The notes beneath the pieces were generated by a model. It was not told where the DNA came from, made no database searches, and worked only from the letters and a program-made list of their open reading frames with translations. The position numbers and the translations under genes are program-made. From Ophiura sarsii (Eukaryota; Echinodermata; Ophiuroidea; Amphilepidida; Ophiuridae), in the NCBI GenBank assembly GCA_035610835.1, contig CM069452.1, positions 27,392,143 to 27,456,142 on the forward strand: DNA of 64,000 bases. Reading direction: 5' to 3'. Positions 11,768 through 23,829 of this stretch are shown here, one piece after another (within the stretch, counting starts at the first letter, position 1; every line of letters begins with the position of its first letter).

Positions 11768-12400
11768 CGGAGTGCATCACTTGTTGATTACCCGCAGTAT
11801 AGGTGCACTGTCACTAGCCGTGTAGGCCGATGCCATGCACATTATCGGTCGTCCTCGAACGGAACAACGCCTAGTGGAGGTACACTGCCGCCCATAAGCA
11901 TTTCTCCCCCTGGAAGCTTGCAAGTTATCACTGTGTTGTCGACAAATTATTAAACCATCAGATCCAATTACCATTTCATTGTGTTCATTCCGATGCACAG
12001 GACCACCATTTCTACGTGACTTCCGAACCACGAGGCAATTGAGACTAATTACTAATAGTTATAGTCATAAGCCAGATGTAATGCCTAAATACATTGTATC
12101 ATGACCTGCCCTGTCAGAGGCGGTGGAATAATACGCCAGGGGTCCCCATGCAGTTCGAGAAATAACCTGAACCAGGCGACGGTATTTTGATTCATGATTC
12201 TCTAGGGTTTTCTCTATATCAGTATCTTATAGTTATTTATTCCATATTATATCGGGTTCGTTTACTTCTTGTATCATGTATATTAATATTAATTAAAGTT
12301 CCAGTGGATTGCATCACGTGTTGATCAACCGCAGTAATCCTTAAGGGCTATGTCATTATTATAATAGCTGTGAAATAGGCCAATGTCATGGACCACCGCT
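11768..12400 (+). repeat. Direct repeat pair around GCATCAC(T/G)TGTTGAT
   Basis: 11768-11850 and 12304-12400 share GTGCATCACTTGTTGATTA-like starts, an ACCCGCAGTA or ACCGCAGTA module and a TAGGCC(G/A)ATG(C/T)CATG module, about 535 bp apart. Between them lies the block 11881-11989, which recurs inverted at 58876-58982. Confidence 0.65.
11881..11989 (-). repeat. Dispersed repeat shared with 58876-58982
   Basis: The reverse complement aligns over about 107 bp with 58876-58982, sharing ATGGTAATTGG, TCTGATGGTTTAATA and the run AGTGATAACTTGCAAGCTTC. On the minus strand it sits in an 84-codon open frame. The other copy reads the same peptide except for an in-frame stop. Similarity is comparable at the nucleotide level, so this is not by itself evidence for a protein. 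Confidence 0.8.
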
Positions 12401-12423
12401 AATTGAAATATATCTCGCCTATA

Positions 12424-13380
12424 CAGGGTATATAAAAAAAAAACCGCATCACATATCGCCCTGAAACTTAGATATTCGGTTTAGACTACCTATTGGTTAT
12501 CAAATAGTCAAATTACAGCAATAGTAGTAGGGAAGGGAACTAGGGAAGTGCAAAACACGTTTTACATCGTTTATCCTGTATTCTTGATTTTCTTGTCAGG
12601 TCAATATTAGCAAGATACTTTATCCATTGTACTTAAATAATGTGAAACAAACTAATCATTCTGAGAAGAATAATTATGTCATGTCAAAGATAACATCTGG
12701 CTATAACTATTATATTTCAGTATCATATCATATAAAAACTGAGCACATTTTTTTGCAATAAATTAGTTGATAGTTAATGACACACCTTGAAAATCCAAAT
12801 TACAAAGTCCCCTCCCCTCTTTCTCTCTTAAATGTAAGTTATAAAATGTAAGTATGGTACATTATTCTAAAAATTAACAACATGAAGTAGTCCAGTAAAT
12901 GTAGGCATTTTTTGTATGAATCATTCATTGTTAGTTTGTGTTGTTAGTTTCGTTTGTTTGTTAGTTTTGCACATTCCCGCATGAGCAGCACTATACTCGA
13001 CGTGTCATCCGTGTGCGCCTTATTCCCTAAAAAGCGTTGGTGACGCAGTATCTGGTGTCTGGAAGACTTGAGACTTAACATAACCCCGAAAGAAAAAGGC
13101 TAATGGTGTAAAGGTCTAGAGAGCGAGCTGGCCACTCCGTAGCATGTCTAAGACAAACAACTCTGTTTATAGGACGAACGATGTAAATCGTGTTTTGCAC
13201 TTGTCAACTTATATTATCTTTTAATATCTCAGCAAATTCATAATTGTTATCGCTGTAATTTGACTATTGTGATAGCCAAGAAGTAGTCCTAACATAATAT
13301 CTAAGTTTTAGGGCGATATGTGATTTGATGTAATCGTACAGCTCTCGGCAAAAAGTGTTGCGGTTTTTTGATACACCCTG
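12424..13380. mobile_element. TA-flanked inverted-repeat element, family shared with 47602-48696
   Basis: The left end is CAGGGTATATAAAAAAAAAA and the right end is TTTTTTGATACACCCTG, with TA at 12422-12423 and 13381-13382. Sub-terminal inverted modules include ATATCGCCCTGAAACTTAGA against CTAAGTTTTAGGGCGATATG, and GCAAAACACG against CGTGTTTTGCAC. Interior blocks such as TTACATCGTTTATCCTGTAT, then TTTTCTTGTCAGGT, recur in the element at 47602-48696, which proves a mobile family. No transposase is encoded. Confidence 0.9.
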
Positions 13381-15519
13381 TAGACTATGTGATTAAATTA
13401 GTTCATAGAGAGCGAATAATTTGATCCTTGAGTAGAATGCTGCTGGATTTATCCATTTAATCTAGTCTATATTCATATTATATCTCCTCGAGTTCCTTTA
13501 AAAACCACTCCTGTTAGATTCGTTAATCTTGGTTCAAATTAAGTAAGATATTTGTATCCCTCTCATGAACTAGTCTCTAATAAATATGTCAAAGAACATA
13601 CGAATCCACATTATCTTCTGAAGGGTCAAGACAAAGAGATGCGGAAAGAAGTGACAGATAATGTGAATACCTAACACTTCTCAAATGTATTTGCTCTATG
13701 ACTATAATTAGGGATATGCATTTGTAGCTCCCACTGCAAGAAAAATAAACCAATTATATACATAACCATTGGCTAAAGGGGGCTGTTAAGCCTAAACACA
13801 TGACATTATTACCTCCAAAATCCTTTTTTTTTTGCCATTTTTGGTCAACATTAATTTAAAAACTACAACAAATACTTGCTAGGGAGGTGTCTTTAGATGA
13901 TTTTGGTGCAATTTCAGCATTTTTTACCAAAAACAGAATTTGCTACGTTATTTTGAGCAAAACAAAGTGATTTGTTTTGGTCAACATTTTAAAAATCAGT
14001 ATTCTTAGTGAAATTTGATACCAAACATGGATTCTCCCCCTTAAGCACAATTAAGTTGCTGCACACCACACTTTCTGATGTTAGTACCAGAAATGAACCA
14101 ATGTGTTCACGTTATACGCTATACCCCTATAATATTCCCCACAATACCAATGTTTATTGGGGTTTTATTGAGACCATATTTAACGAAATACGATGTTGAC
14201 AGTTTTGCTCACGACGTAATACCATGCCTGTAATTGAACACGGTAGATATTTGATTCCAATGATCGCTCCTGAATACTCATATTCTCAAATTTCAATCGG
14301 CTTTGATGTAGGCTAATGCATATTGTTGGAATATTGGCAAGACGTACGCAGGACTTTTGGGGAAAGTAAACCACGAAACAATCGTGTCTTTAAATGTATT
14401 CCACTTATACCGACTTGCAAAATCTATACCTTGACAGTGTCTGCCAGTCATATAACATTCGTGTATATAACGAATGTACTTCAAAACAGCTTGGCTCTTT
14501 ACTTCATCTATAATTATTAGCATATTAGTTATACGGACACACCTGAAGTGAACTACTCAGACACTAACGCGTGCTACATTACATGTAATATGATACTTCC
14601 TAAAAGCAAAAGAAAAATGTGTATGGTTTTAGTGTTTGTTTAATTTCGGCCGCAATTTCCAAACATACTTTAACTAGTATACAAAACCTTAATAAGCCAT
14701 ACAGATATTTCAATGAGATATATGTCATCTTACTATTTTTTAAGTTTTGTAAAAAACATTTTTGATCATTGGTTTTATCAAAAGAGGGTTTTTGGACAAC
14801 ATCGTTGATTCTAGATTAAAACAGTCACAAGAAAATGTAATTGTATTATGAATTTGTCCAAAACATACGTATTGCCTATACGTTTGCCGACTGGTTATAA
14901 TCTTCATCAAAGCTATTAGATACGGATCATTTCATACACCTGGTTAAGACCCTCTCTAGACGATAAAATGCATTGAGTGCCATATTAAAATCGCATAAAA
15001 TATACAGACTGACCCGACCGGGTTTTCAATTACCATAAATAAGGTTAAAATCTGAATCGTCAATTCAAATTCAATAAAGTGAGACCTTCTTAATCCATTA
15101 AAATGCCAACTGATTCGGATTTATGATAGGGTAATTTCTCTAGTGTGTCTCTTTTAACTTTTGATATTGCAGATATTTTAAAAGCACTTAAGGACATTAA
15201 AAGCAGTAAAATACCGTAATGCAGATTTTAAGAGCTTGTTTTTGAACCTCTACGCACTATATCTACATGAACGCAGAAGGTTTGGTTCTATCAAAAATAA
15301 TGACACTATTTAATAGTGGAAATATCCAAATATTAACAGATGCCATATCTATCTGTGCTTCGATTGTGTTTTATTCTAATATTATGACATTAATAATTTC
15401 AAAGATCAATAATATGCTGAAATTATTCAGGTTGTTATCACTAACATATTTCATTACTATTGGATATTGAATATTCAGAAATTATACGAGTAAAAACAAA
15501 CAGCAAGACACCCCGACAA
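13381..15519. other. Unannotated AT-rich sequence
   Basis: About 2.1 kb with no feature I can support. Short open frames (for example 14008-14199, and frames on both strands at 14180-14523) overlap one another and carry no known motif. TTTTGGTCAACATT occurs near 13841 and 13976. Confidence 0.5.
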
Positions 15520-15605
15520 ACAGACAGACGAGCCGAAACGAAATGAAATGAAACGAAACAAACTAAAACAAAACAAAACAAAACGAAACGAAACGAAACG
15601 GGGAA
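15520..15605 (+). repeat. Degenerate (AAACG)n / (AAACA)n microsatellite
   Basis: The sequence is dominated by AACGA- and AACAA-type pentamers (GAAACGAAACGAAACG at the end). The phenylalanine/valine-rich frame on the minus strand is a by-product of the repeat. Confidence 0.9.
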
Positions 15606-16548
15606 AAAACACGAACAGACACCATACAAAACAACAATAAGACAAAAAAGACAGACCTTGACCAGTAACTACATCAAATTAAATATCTGATTCACTTCTC
15701 TAAGATGAGACGCTATCAATCCTCAGCTTCGTGGAAATTGCATGGATGCGGACAATTTTACAATTTGATCAGTAAAATTAAATTGATTAAATTGAAAAAG
15801 AAAAAACGGACGTTATCGCTAAAGAAAATGATACATTGATTTGTTTGTATTTGATTACAAGTTCCAAGATATATTGTACAATTTCAATTATTATAAGTTG
15901 CTTCAAACACAAATGCAATTAGTTATTGTTATTATATTGCCGCTGCTGTACTTTAGTATCAGCCATGTAATTTGATTGATTAAGGTAGACCAATGTAGAG
16001 TTCTAAATTGCACAACGGTGAACAGTGGTAACAGGAGCCGTAAAGGAATAAAAACCTAGGTTTCAAATGGTAAAGAGAGAAACAGGCCTCGTTGCAAAGT
16101 AATGCGTATGGTTTACACAATGATATATTAAATTATCCGTATGATTACAAGGATTGGGATCCAGAAATGACAAATTTGAATTAAGTATGCTTTTCATATC
16201 AATTAAAATAGTTTTAGATTTGACCAGGTAACCATAAAAAATGCGACCGTAATGTTTCTCAACCCGTACCGTGAAGATATATAATCAAGCGCAACTTTGC
16301 TTTTAAAGGAGGGGTCCCGCAAGCATAACATTATGCATTATATGTTAGACAAATAAGTATCGAGTCCAAATCGCGTAGTTATACAGAACAAAACTTAATA
16401 TACTTATGACAAAACCGAAAAATACTAAATACTAAATGTTTATTTGTGCTCATACTATTTACCCACGTGCATTGTATAAACATGACGTAATCGACACTGG
16501 GACTTTCGATTGCCGCGAATTTTAAAAATTGCATGTTGTGAGATGGCA
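15606..16548. other. Unannotated sequence between two microsatellites
   Basis: No coding exon or RNA gene recognised. Confidence 0.5.
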
Positions 16549-16672
16549 GTTCGAGACGAGACGAGACGAGAAAATATGAAACGAGAGGAGACGAGACGAG
16601 ACAAAACGAAACGAAACGTAACGCAACGAAACGAGACGAGACAAAATGAAGCGGAACGAAACTAAATGAATT
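16549..16672 (+). repeat. (GAGAC)n / (GAAAC)n microsatellite
   Basis: Runs of GACGAGACGAGACGAG grade into AACGAAACGAAACG and back. The pentamer type is close to 15520-15605, about 1 kb away. Confidence 0.9.
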
Positions 16673-17057
16673 GAAATGATATTAAATAATATAGCAAATC
16701 ATAAATAATTGTGTCTCTGCCTTATTTCAAAACAGTACTGATTCGTAATGGGAATATTGTGTATTAGATATAACTTTACTGTAATGAAATCAATATCCAC
16801 CGTAAGTGCTTTTGTTGGCGAACTAAGTTACTTATTACGCAGCTGAAGGTGGATTGTTTATTGCTTTTCTTATAAACAATCCTCCATCGATTGTATGATA
16901 ACGCTTTAGCAACTGCAATTTAAATCTAATGACTATTTCAAAACAAATAAATTACGTTTAACGGCAGTCCGTAGATTAATTTAGAATCGTTAAGGTATTT
17001 GCAGACGCTTCAGTATGGTCCATCGGTATCTTGTTATATATATAGAATATTATAATA
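16673..17057. other. Unannotated sequence
   Basis: Contains a short inverted repeat near 16846-16886 (GGTGGATTGTTTAT against ATAAACAATCCTCC). Nothing else recognised. Confidence 0.5.
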
Positions 17058-17655
17058 CGGCCGAGTGCACCAAACTGGCGTAACTTACGAGCGATATAAG
17101 CTACCTAGCTATTACTTATGCCCTAACTACAGCATAAGCTTCTGTACTAGCGATGTAATTTTGAGAGCAAAACTGGAAAATAAGAACGGAATAGTGACTA
17201 GCAAGTTAAATATCCAAATAAATGAACATCGTCCGACTTCAAAAAAAGTCAGTACATGTATCGAACATCAATCATAATGACATGAATGGTGTTCCGTAGA
17301 ATTATAAAAATGTGTCGTTAGTCGCTACGTCAAACGTTTATGTAAATACAAAGAATAATGCAACACGTCACACCACGTCCAGTCGAGTAATGAAAGTTGT
17401 AAAAAATGAAGCCATTTTTTTGTGTTCGAAAATTTCAAATAATACCATTCAAAAACGGGGACCATAATTACATAACAAACACATTTTTTCCGAGTGTAAC
17501 ATATAAAACGGAATGAAATTGCAAACATGTCACGATAAAAATCCGCTCATTGTAAATACATGGATCATTGGTTAAATAATAAAACTATCACACTTCTAGC
17601 GTCATATCTCTGTGGCGTGCTACTGTGAAGTTGGCTTTTATAAACGTAAAACATA

Positions 17656-17686
17656 GGTTCGATTCCCGTGATTGCCCTTTTTTCTT
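17656..17686 (+). other. Pol III B-box-like motif with T run (possible SINE relic)
   Basis: GGTTCGATTCC at 17656-17666 fits the tRNA B-box consensus and is followed by TTTTTT. I cannot fold a full tRNA around it: the T stem is imperfect, no acceptor partner is seen upstream and the A-box candidate is poor. A tRNA-derived SINE relic or chance are both possible. Confidence 0.3.
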
Positions 17687-17864
17687 CTTCATCTTTTTTC
17701 AAAAATGATGGTGACTTTGATGTCAATTTCCATGAACTACTGTATAGTGGCCCAGGTATTTACAATAATCAATCGATTTATTAAATGTGTATGTATTATT
17801 ATTTTGTATTCATCTTTTTTATTAACTTAAATGTATTTATTAATTAAGTTATAATATTCATTCA

Positions 17865-18080
17865 ATAGACGTTATTCGTAATTGGCGATTTCTGGCTAAA
17901 GAGGGCAACATACTCGATGTGACGTCACTAATCATAACGAAAGCGAGGCCAATAGTGGTATGTAACGTCAAAAGTGACGTAATTTACCACGATTGGCCTC
18001 GCTTTCGTTATGATTAGTGACGTCACATTGAGTATGTTGCCCTCTTTAGCCAGAAATCGCCAATTACGAATAACGTCTAT
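17865..18080. mobile_element. 216-bp foldback MITE
   Basis: Arms of about 97 bp are near-perfect inverted copies, with about two mismatches over a spacer of roughly 22 bp. The outer end is ATAGACGTTATTCGTAATTG and its complement closes at 18080. TA lies just outside GACGTT at both ends, consistent with a TA duplication. Arms contain GTGACGTCACTAATCA and GAAAGCGAGGCCAAT. The high arm identity suggests a recent insertion inside the older 17058-18730 element. Confidence 0.93.
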
Positions 18081-18154
18081 AGGCATGTATTTATTGATTT
18101 ACTTATTTTATCGTCTATTTATTTGATTTCATGTTATTTATTCAATGTATTAAC

Positions 18155-18333
<179 letters not shown>

Positions 18334-18730
18334 AGTTTGAACTTATGTTTACAACTGTGTGTGCATGATTGTGGATATATTTAAAATAGTTTATAATAAA
18401 TTGGTCTTAAATGTATCTTTGAGTATAATTATAATTATTATACACAAGTTGATAATAAATTACATGATAAATAAAATCTCCCATTGATCATCATATCTAT
18501 GTAATCGTCCATCGGGCAAATAAGAAATTGTCGTTTATAGTTACAGCATAAACTGTTATGCTTCAACTTACTCTTGGGTCCGGCTAGGTGTATGATTTAG
18601 CGTAAATTAGTCGCAAGTTACCAGCCTAGTAGCTTACCCCGGTTTGGTGCTCTCAAAATGTTGGGTTACGCTTCCGTTACTAGCGAGGTAGCGCTATTCT
18701 TCAGTTACTCGCCATTGGTGCACTCGGCCG

Positions 18731-19082
18731 ATAATGTCCTTCAAGTAATCGCAAACAGCAACTGCATTGTATTGCCCTTTATGTGTATGTGTATAGTGGA
18801 CAAGTAAAGCGTGTGTGCCGTATTTATCCACCGGAACAATGCGGCCAGCCGGCTATCCAGCAGCATGGGCATCGACTTGTGAAGTAGCACTACCACTACC
18901 AGTAGTCAATCATTTACCCGTGACTGAGTCCGCGTGCGTAGAAAAGCAAAAATGTGAAATGAAAATCGCACTTTAACTTACATTTTGGATTGTAACTTCC
19001 TCAATTATCAACTATTTATAGCGTGCACTATCTCAAATGTAGAAGTTTGCTTATGGAATAATCAGCTCATTTATTGCCTCAA
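18731..19082. other. Unannotated sequence
   Basis: No supported feature. The 18820-18940 stretch is locally GC-richer, with no recognised element. Confidence 0.5.
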
Positions 19083-19156
19083 ATACCATACTCAAAAATC
19101 ATGCACATTCATCAAAACTTCTTTTGATGAATGTACATGATTTATGAGTATAGTAT
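19083..19156. repeat. Small hairpin (about 35-bp arms)
   Basis: ATTCATCAAAA is followed by TTTTGATGAAT after a short spacer, and ATACCATACTCA by TGAGTATAGTAT at the outer ends. Several mismatches are present. Confidence 0.85.
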
Positions 19157-19299
19157 GAGGCTACTATTAATATCACGTGCTTAAATGTGAACAAATCAAG
19201 AAGATTATATCGTCGTGCGCGAGCAAAAACGTCGTAAGTGACATGTTGACAAAATTGAAGTTCTAAAACAAAATAATTGGTTTTTTTAATTAATAAAAA

Positions 19300-19770
19300 A
19301 CAATGTCAATGTCAAAGACTCTTATATAATAATAATATTGATTTACATAATAAATGAATATTGATGAGATACTGTGCAGAATAATGTATAAAGTTCATTG
19401 AACGACTGTTTTCTTTCAAAGTGCAGACTTTGAAAACAAAACCTGAAGTCCCCTTGACTTCATTTGAAAATGTTAATTTGATAAATACAGATCAAAAGAA
19501 AAGATTTAACTCACCGTACTTAGAACAGAATTAATTTTCATATCTGAACCAAGTTACACATTTTTTTCACTTTTACAAAAGGGCGAAAACACCCTCTGTC
19601 ACACAATCAAGTGTATCTTTAGTTTGGTAAGGCCAATTTACATGATCTAAAGTTCTCCAGAAAGCTGAATAAATTGTTCACATAACTGTTGAAAACAAAA
19701 TGCCATTTTTGTTTATTTTCGATTTTTTATTTTTTATTTTTTAAGTTTGTGATTTTTGGGTTCAACATTT
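19300..19770. mobile_element. Rearranged relative of the 8284-8972 element
   Basis: 19308-19380 matches 8638-8705 in the same orientation (landmark ATGAATATTGATGAGATACT). 19430-19770 matches 8450-8640 in reverse orientation (landmarks CTGAAGTCCCCTTGACTTC and ACTCACCGTACTTAGAACAG) and ends with GGGTTCAACATTTTCT, the inner part of the terminal repeat. An inverted internal rearrangement or head-to-head copies explains this. Only one terminal end remains. Confidence 0.8.
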
Positions 19771-21772
19771 TCTTCTGTATGTGTGACAGCTCAGCTAGCT
19801 AGCATGCCTTCACAGTTCTATAACACCGTTCTATATGTTTGACAGCTTGTATATCATATTACACCTTGAATGTATTTTCTGCCAACTGCGTATGTAAATT
19901 ATATTTGGACAGACTTATTGGTGAGCTATATCAAATATATTGTTAGTTATTATTTTGTTTTATTTTCACAAAAAAACCTCTTTGACCTCGCTCTTCATAT
20001 GTAAAGCTCACTTTTCAGTAGCACTCAGTCGTATATGTATAGCATCATCAATGGTTCATAGCAGGAAAAAAGTTTATTAGATGAAACTATTATTGCGGGT
20101 TACACGACATGAACCAACTTATTCATGAAAATAACTTTGATGTACACAACATTGTGTTTCACACAATGTTCCCATATATTATTAATGTATACGCTTCATT
20201 GTTTATACTTGTTCAGTCCATCTTTATAATTGCTATGGATACCGTATGGCATAGAAACATGAATATGAACCAAACCCTTGTGTACCGCAGTATTGTGATA
20301 TGATTCGCTATTCTTAATCCAGGTTTACTTTCATGATATTGCTTTATTCAAGCTATAGTCCCTTTTGTCAGCACATTCTAATGTATAGTGTTTACACACA
20401 GATATAATATAGATTAAACTTTGCGAGCACGGCAAATATTCTTTCCCAAACGGAAGCCATTATTAAACGAACGGGTATTATAAAAAAAGAATACCCCTTC
20501 ATAATGATAGCTTAAATTTAACTAAAAGCTTTGGAAAATGCTGATGAAATTCAAGAGCTTACACTAACAGATTTCACGTGAACGATGATTATTTGCTTTC
20601 TCAGATTGGTATGTTTCTTTCATTTTGTTATCGCCTGACACTTACACATGTTACCTACCAAATTAGTTATGTACCCCCTCTGCTCTTCAAAGGGGGCGAA
20701 GAAAGATTTGGTTAAGCGAACATGGCTTATGCAAACTCCCCATTTAGTAATACCCTTCCTATATTTATAGCTACTAAGTTTGACTGAAAGCTTTTGGAAA
20801 CACTTCCTCTTGAATTGGAATGATTGCACCCAATCTTGACAAATAAGATGCAATTGTGCATCTAAGGTAACAAAACAACTTCATGTTTGGGTGAAAGTGT
20901 GAATCGCTACCCTAATAAATTGATACTGATAAACAGAGACGGTAGTAGGATCCTAACTGCCGCACATCTGTATATGACTTTCAATGTTAATACCACCTCG
21001 GGGTTTAACTTGCTTCACTTCATCAAGTTGTAAAAACAAATCGCTGAAATACAGTGGATTTCGACGTAAAATTCCGAAAGGAAGTCCGTATGATATGTGT
21101 ACATACGATGGATCGACAAAACCCATGCGAGTTAATCAACCTTAGCTCCAAATTGAAATCGATATCAGGCTAATGCCGATAAAACAGGTACTCTGCGAAA
21201 CTCTGAAATCGTGAGCAGTGATTATTGTATAGGGCTAAAGTCAATTTCACACAGTATTGACTTATTCGGATTGATTTTCAACCGAGTAGTTTACTTGACT
21301 TCTGTTGACATCAGAGTTGAATTGTTGGGTACTCCTGAATAGCCTTAGATTCTAATTTAAACTTCCAATCAGCGTTATATATATAAAGCCGTTGAACCTT
21401 TAGTATAGTATACTACACAAGGGCGATGCTACCCAAGGCCATTGATCTGGATAGGCAACTATAACAGAATCTAGAGCAGAAAATGCATTTGACTAGATAT
21501 AGGTAAAGAGTTTCACGGGCACCCCGTCGGACAAGTTTAACACCGTCAAGGTATCTTCAAGGCCAAGTTACTATGAGCAAGACATAGAGACTGCCACTTC
21601 TCTATTATACAAGGGCAACTCAGAAGTGTCCTTTTGAAGCATTATAACAACGGTAAACCTCATAGTATAAAACTGAAAACATGCTAGGATAGAGAAACAC
21701 GTGTTTTTTTGCCGAATTTACAATAACATCACTAGTAACTCATGAAATAGTTTCATCAGGAATTCAACCGAA
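19771..21772. other. Unannotated sequence
   Basis: About 2 kb with no supported gene. Short open frames at 20109-20303 (+) and 20620-20853 (-) have no recognisable motif. ATCACTAGTAAC at 21728-21739 is repeated just beyond the next element (see 21773-22187). Confidence 0.5.
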
Positions 21773-22187
21773 GATTATGAATTTTTCATAGAAAAATTCC
21801 AGAATGGAAACTTACTATTTTTCCATACCACATTGGTGCCGCAGCAGATGTATACTACCTTTCTGCTACTATTTTTCCATACGGGTTTCAACAACTTGTC
21901 TGTTGTCTTCCTCAGTGGATTGTGTTTGATCCAGAGCTAGTGTTTCTAGTCTGTTTTTTGATGATGACGTCATCAGATGATGATGATGACGTACTCTGAA
22001 AAAAAACAGACTAGAAACACTAGCTCTGGATCAAACACAATCCACTGAGGAAGACAACAGACAAGTTGTTGAAACCCGTATGGAAAAATAGTAGCAGAAA
22101 GGTAGTATACATCTGCTGCGGCACCAATGTGGTATGGAAAAATAGTAAGTTTCCATTCTGGAATTTTTCTATGAAAAATTCATAATC
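21773..22187. mobile_element. 415-bp foldback element with 187-bp arms
   Basis: Arms 21773-21959 and 22001-22187 appear to be exact inverted copies on a base-by-base read, around a 41-bp spacer rich in GATGATGA and TGACGTCA. The 12-mer ATCACTAGTAAC occurs both 34 bp left of the foldback and overlapping its right end (22184-22195), possibly a target duplication of a slightly larger insertion. Each arm carries CTGAGGAAGACAACAGAC followed by GTTGTTGAAAC, a short stem followed by GAAAC. That arrangement resembles the hammerhead-ribozyme-like motif reported in Penelope-like retroelements, but this attribution is an inference. No protein is encoded. Confidence 0.93.
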
Positions 22188-22820
22188 ACTAGTAACATTT
22201 TTGGTGAAATAGAACCTCTTTACATATATTTAAAGAGTAGATAATTGCGCACATTTTCGATCCAATGCGTTTTCATTTTGATACAGCGAATTATCTTACC
22301 GACGATATAAACCTTTAAAATTCTATATAAAAAAATCGTTAATTAATAATGACAATATCGTACGTGAAGTACACTGATTTTATTTCTTGCAAGAACATCG
22401 TATCTACCACTTACGTTAGTATTGCAGGCTTATTATTCGTAGTGGATGTTATTTCACAGAAAACCAAGAACTTTGTAAGTATCACATACGACGTTCTGGC
22501 ATACACTCGCTTTTTAACATCGCCTACGTTTACGCGAGGTTAATCTTATGTGATGCCCGTCCATTACACATAGTTAATGTCAAAATCACATCTGGTCAAT
22601 AGTATGCTGCAATTCGGGGTTGCTATTCTTAATCACAAAACAGGTACTACTGATCAAGCTTCAACCGGAACACACATCTAACGATACAGAGAAACCAGCC
22701 CGATTAGCATTGCATGATACGCACGACTGGGCGTAGTTCAATGTTTAAATTACTAAAATATGTTCATAAAGTGGTTTTATGTCATCATGTAAGTGTCATA
22801 TGTGGTTGACCAGGAATGGG
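22188..22820. other. Unannotated sequence
   Basis: No supported gene. A 64-codon open frame at 22349-22543 (+) has no receptor or other family motif that I recognise. Confidence 0.5.
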
Positions 22821-22900
22821 AAAATGTACCTTAATATTCATTTGACCTGTGTTATATGGCAAAATGTACCTTAATATTCATTTGACCTGTGTTATATGGC
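22821..22900 (+). repeat. Perfect 40-bp tandem duplication
   Basis: 22821-22860 and 22861-22900 are identical. The unit begins AAAATGTACCTTAATATTCA. The lack of any mismatch implies a very recent duplication or an assembly artefact. Confidence 0.97.
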
Positions 22901-23030
22901 AAGTTTAAACAATGACATTGGACAATGCAAGGAATTTAATCTCTTATTTATTTAATTAAGATGTTCATTGTGTCGCCAAAGTACAGACGAAAGTTTTCCG
23001 AACTATAACTTTCGAATAAATGTAAGTGTA

Positions 23031-23829
23031 CAGTCAAAAAAACTGCAATAGTGGAAAGAAGCCATTTTATTTTCAAAACCAAGTTGAAGTTTAAATCTTT
23101 ATAAGCTTTGCAAGAATTATATATTTGTTTCTAAATTTATGTGAAAAATTGAAGTCAATCGCAATTGTCTTTGGTGAACCTTTTTGCTGCACAACCCACT
23201 TGTTTGTCCTAGAGCATAATGATGTTTAATTGAAATTGCACACATTTGTTCACATTTGATTAGCCCGCCAACAACAAATTGGAATAATTTCACTTTTATG
23301 TAAATCTAGAGCATTATAAGGAATTCATAGCATGGGTTTTGTTAATTGATTATTTTATCTCCCATGTAAACAAGGAATGAAGCATTAAATTCCAATTACG
23401 TCACAAATGTACTCGAATTTTCAATTGTTAATGATAGACGCATTTTGCAAACTTAAGCCTGTTTTGGGTGTTTCGTGGACAAGCGTGATAAATTAGTGCA
23501 TGGGTAAAAAAGATTCACCAAAGGCAAACAAAAAATGCGATTGACTACATTTATTCACATACAATTAGTAACAAATATGTTATTCTTATAACGTTTGCAA
23601 AATTTCAAACATCAACTTAGATTTGAAAACATACAAACAAATTCATGGCTCTTAAAAAGGCCGTTCAGATGGACTGCCTCGTGTTAACTGAAAAGAGAAA
23701 TATATACATTTGTCCATGTTTACTTAGAGTGCATTTTTAAGAACAACCAAAACTGGGAAGATATGCCAGTTTACTCTCTAAAAAACTATTAGTAGAGACG
23801 CTGGCAGACCTTACATTACATTTTGACTG
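23031..23829. mobile_element. Foldback-type element with long, diverged inverted repeats
   Basis: The subterminal left arm (about 23080-23195) and right arm (about 23490-23650) are inverted copies. Landmarks are AGTCAATCGCA and TTTGGTGAA on the left against TTCACCAAAGGC and TGCGATTGACT on the right. CAGTCAAAA at 23031 and TTTTGACTG at 23821-23829 could be the outer ends. The outermost boundaries are less certain than the paired arms. Confidence 0.65.

Noticed and set aside
17580..17690. tRNA gene around GGTTCGATTCC
   Set aside because: Only the B-box fits; no complete cloverleaf or acceptor stem could be formed.
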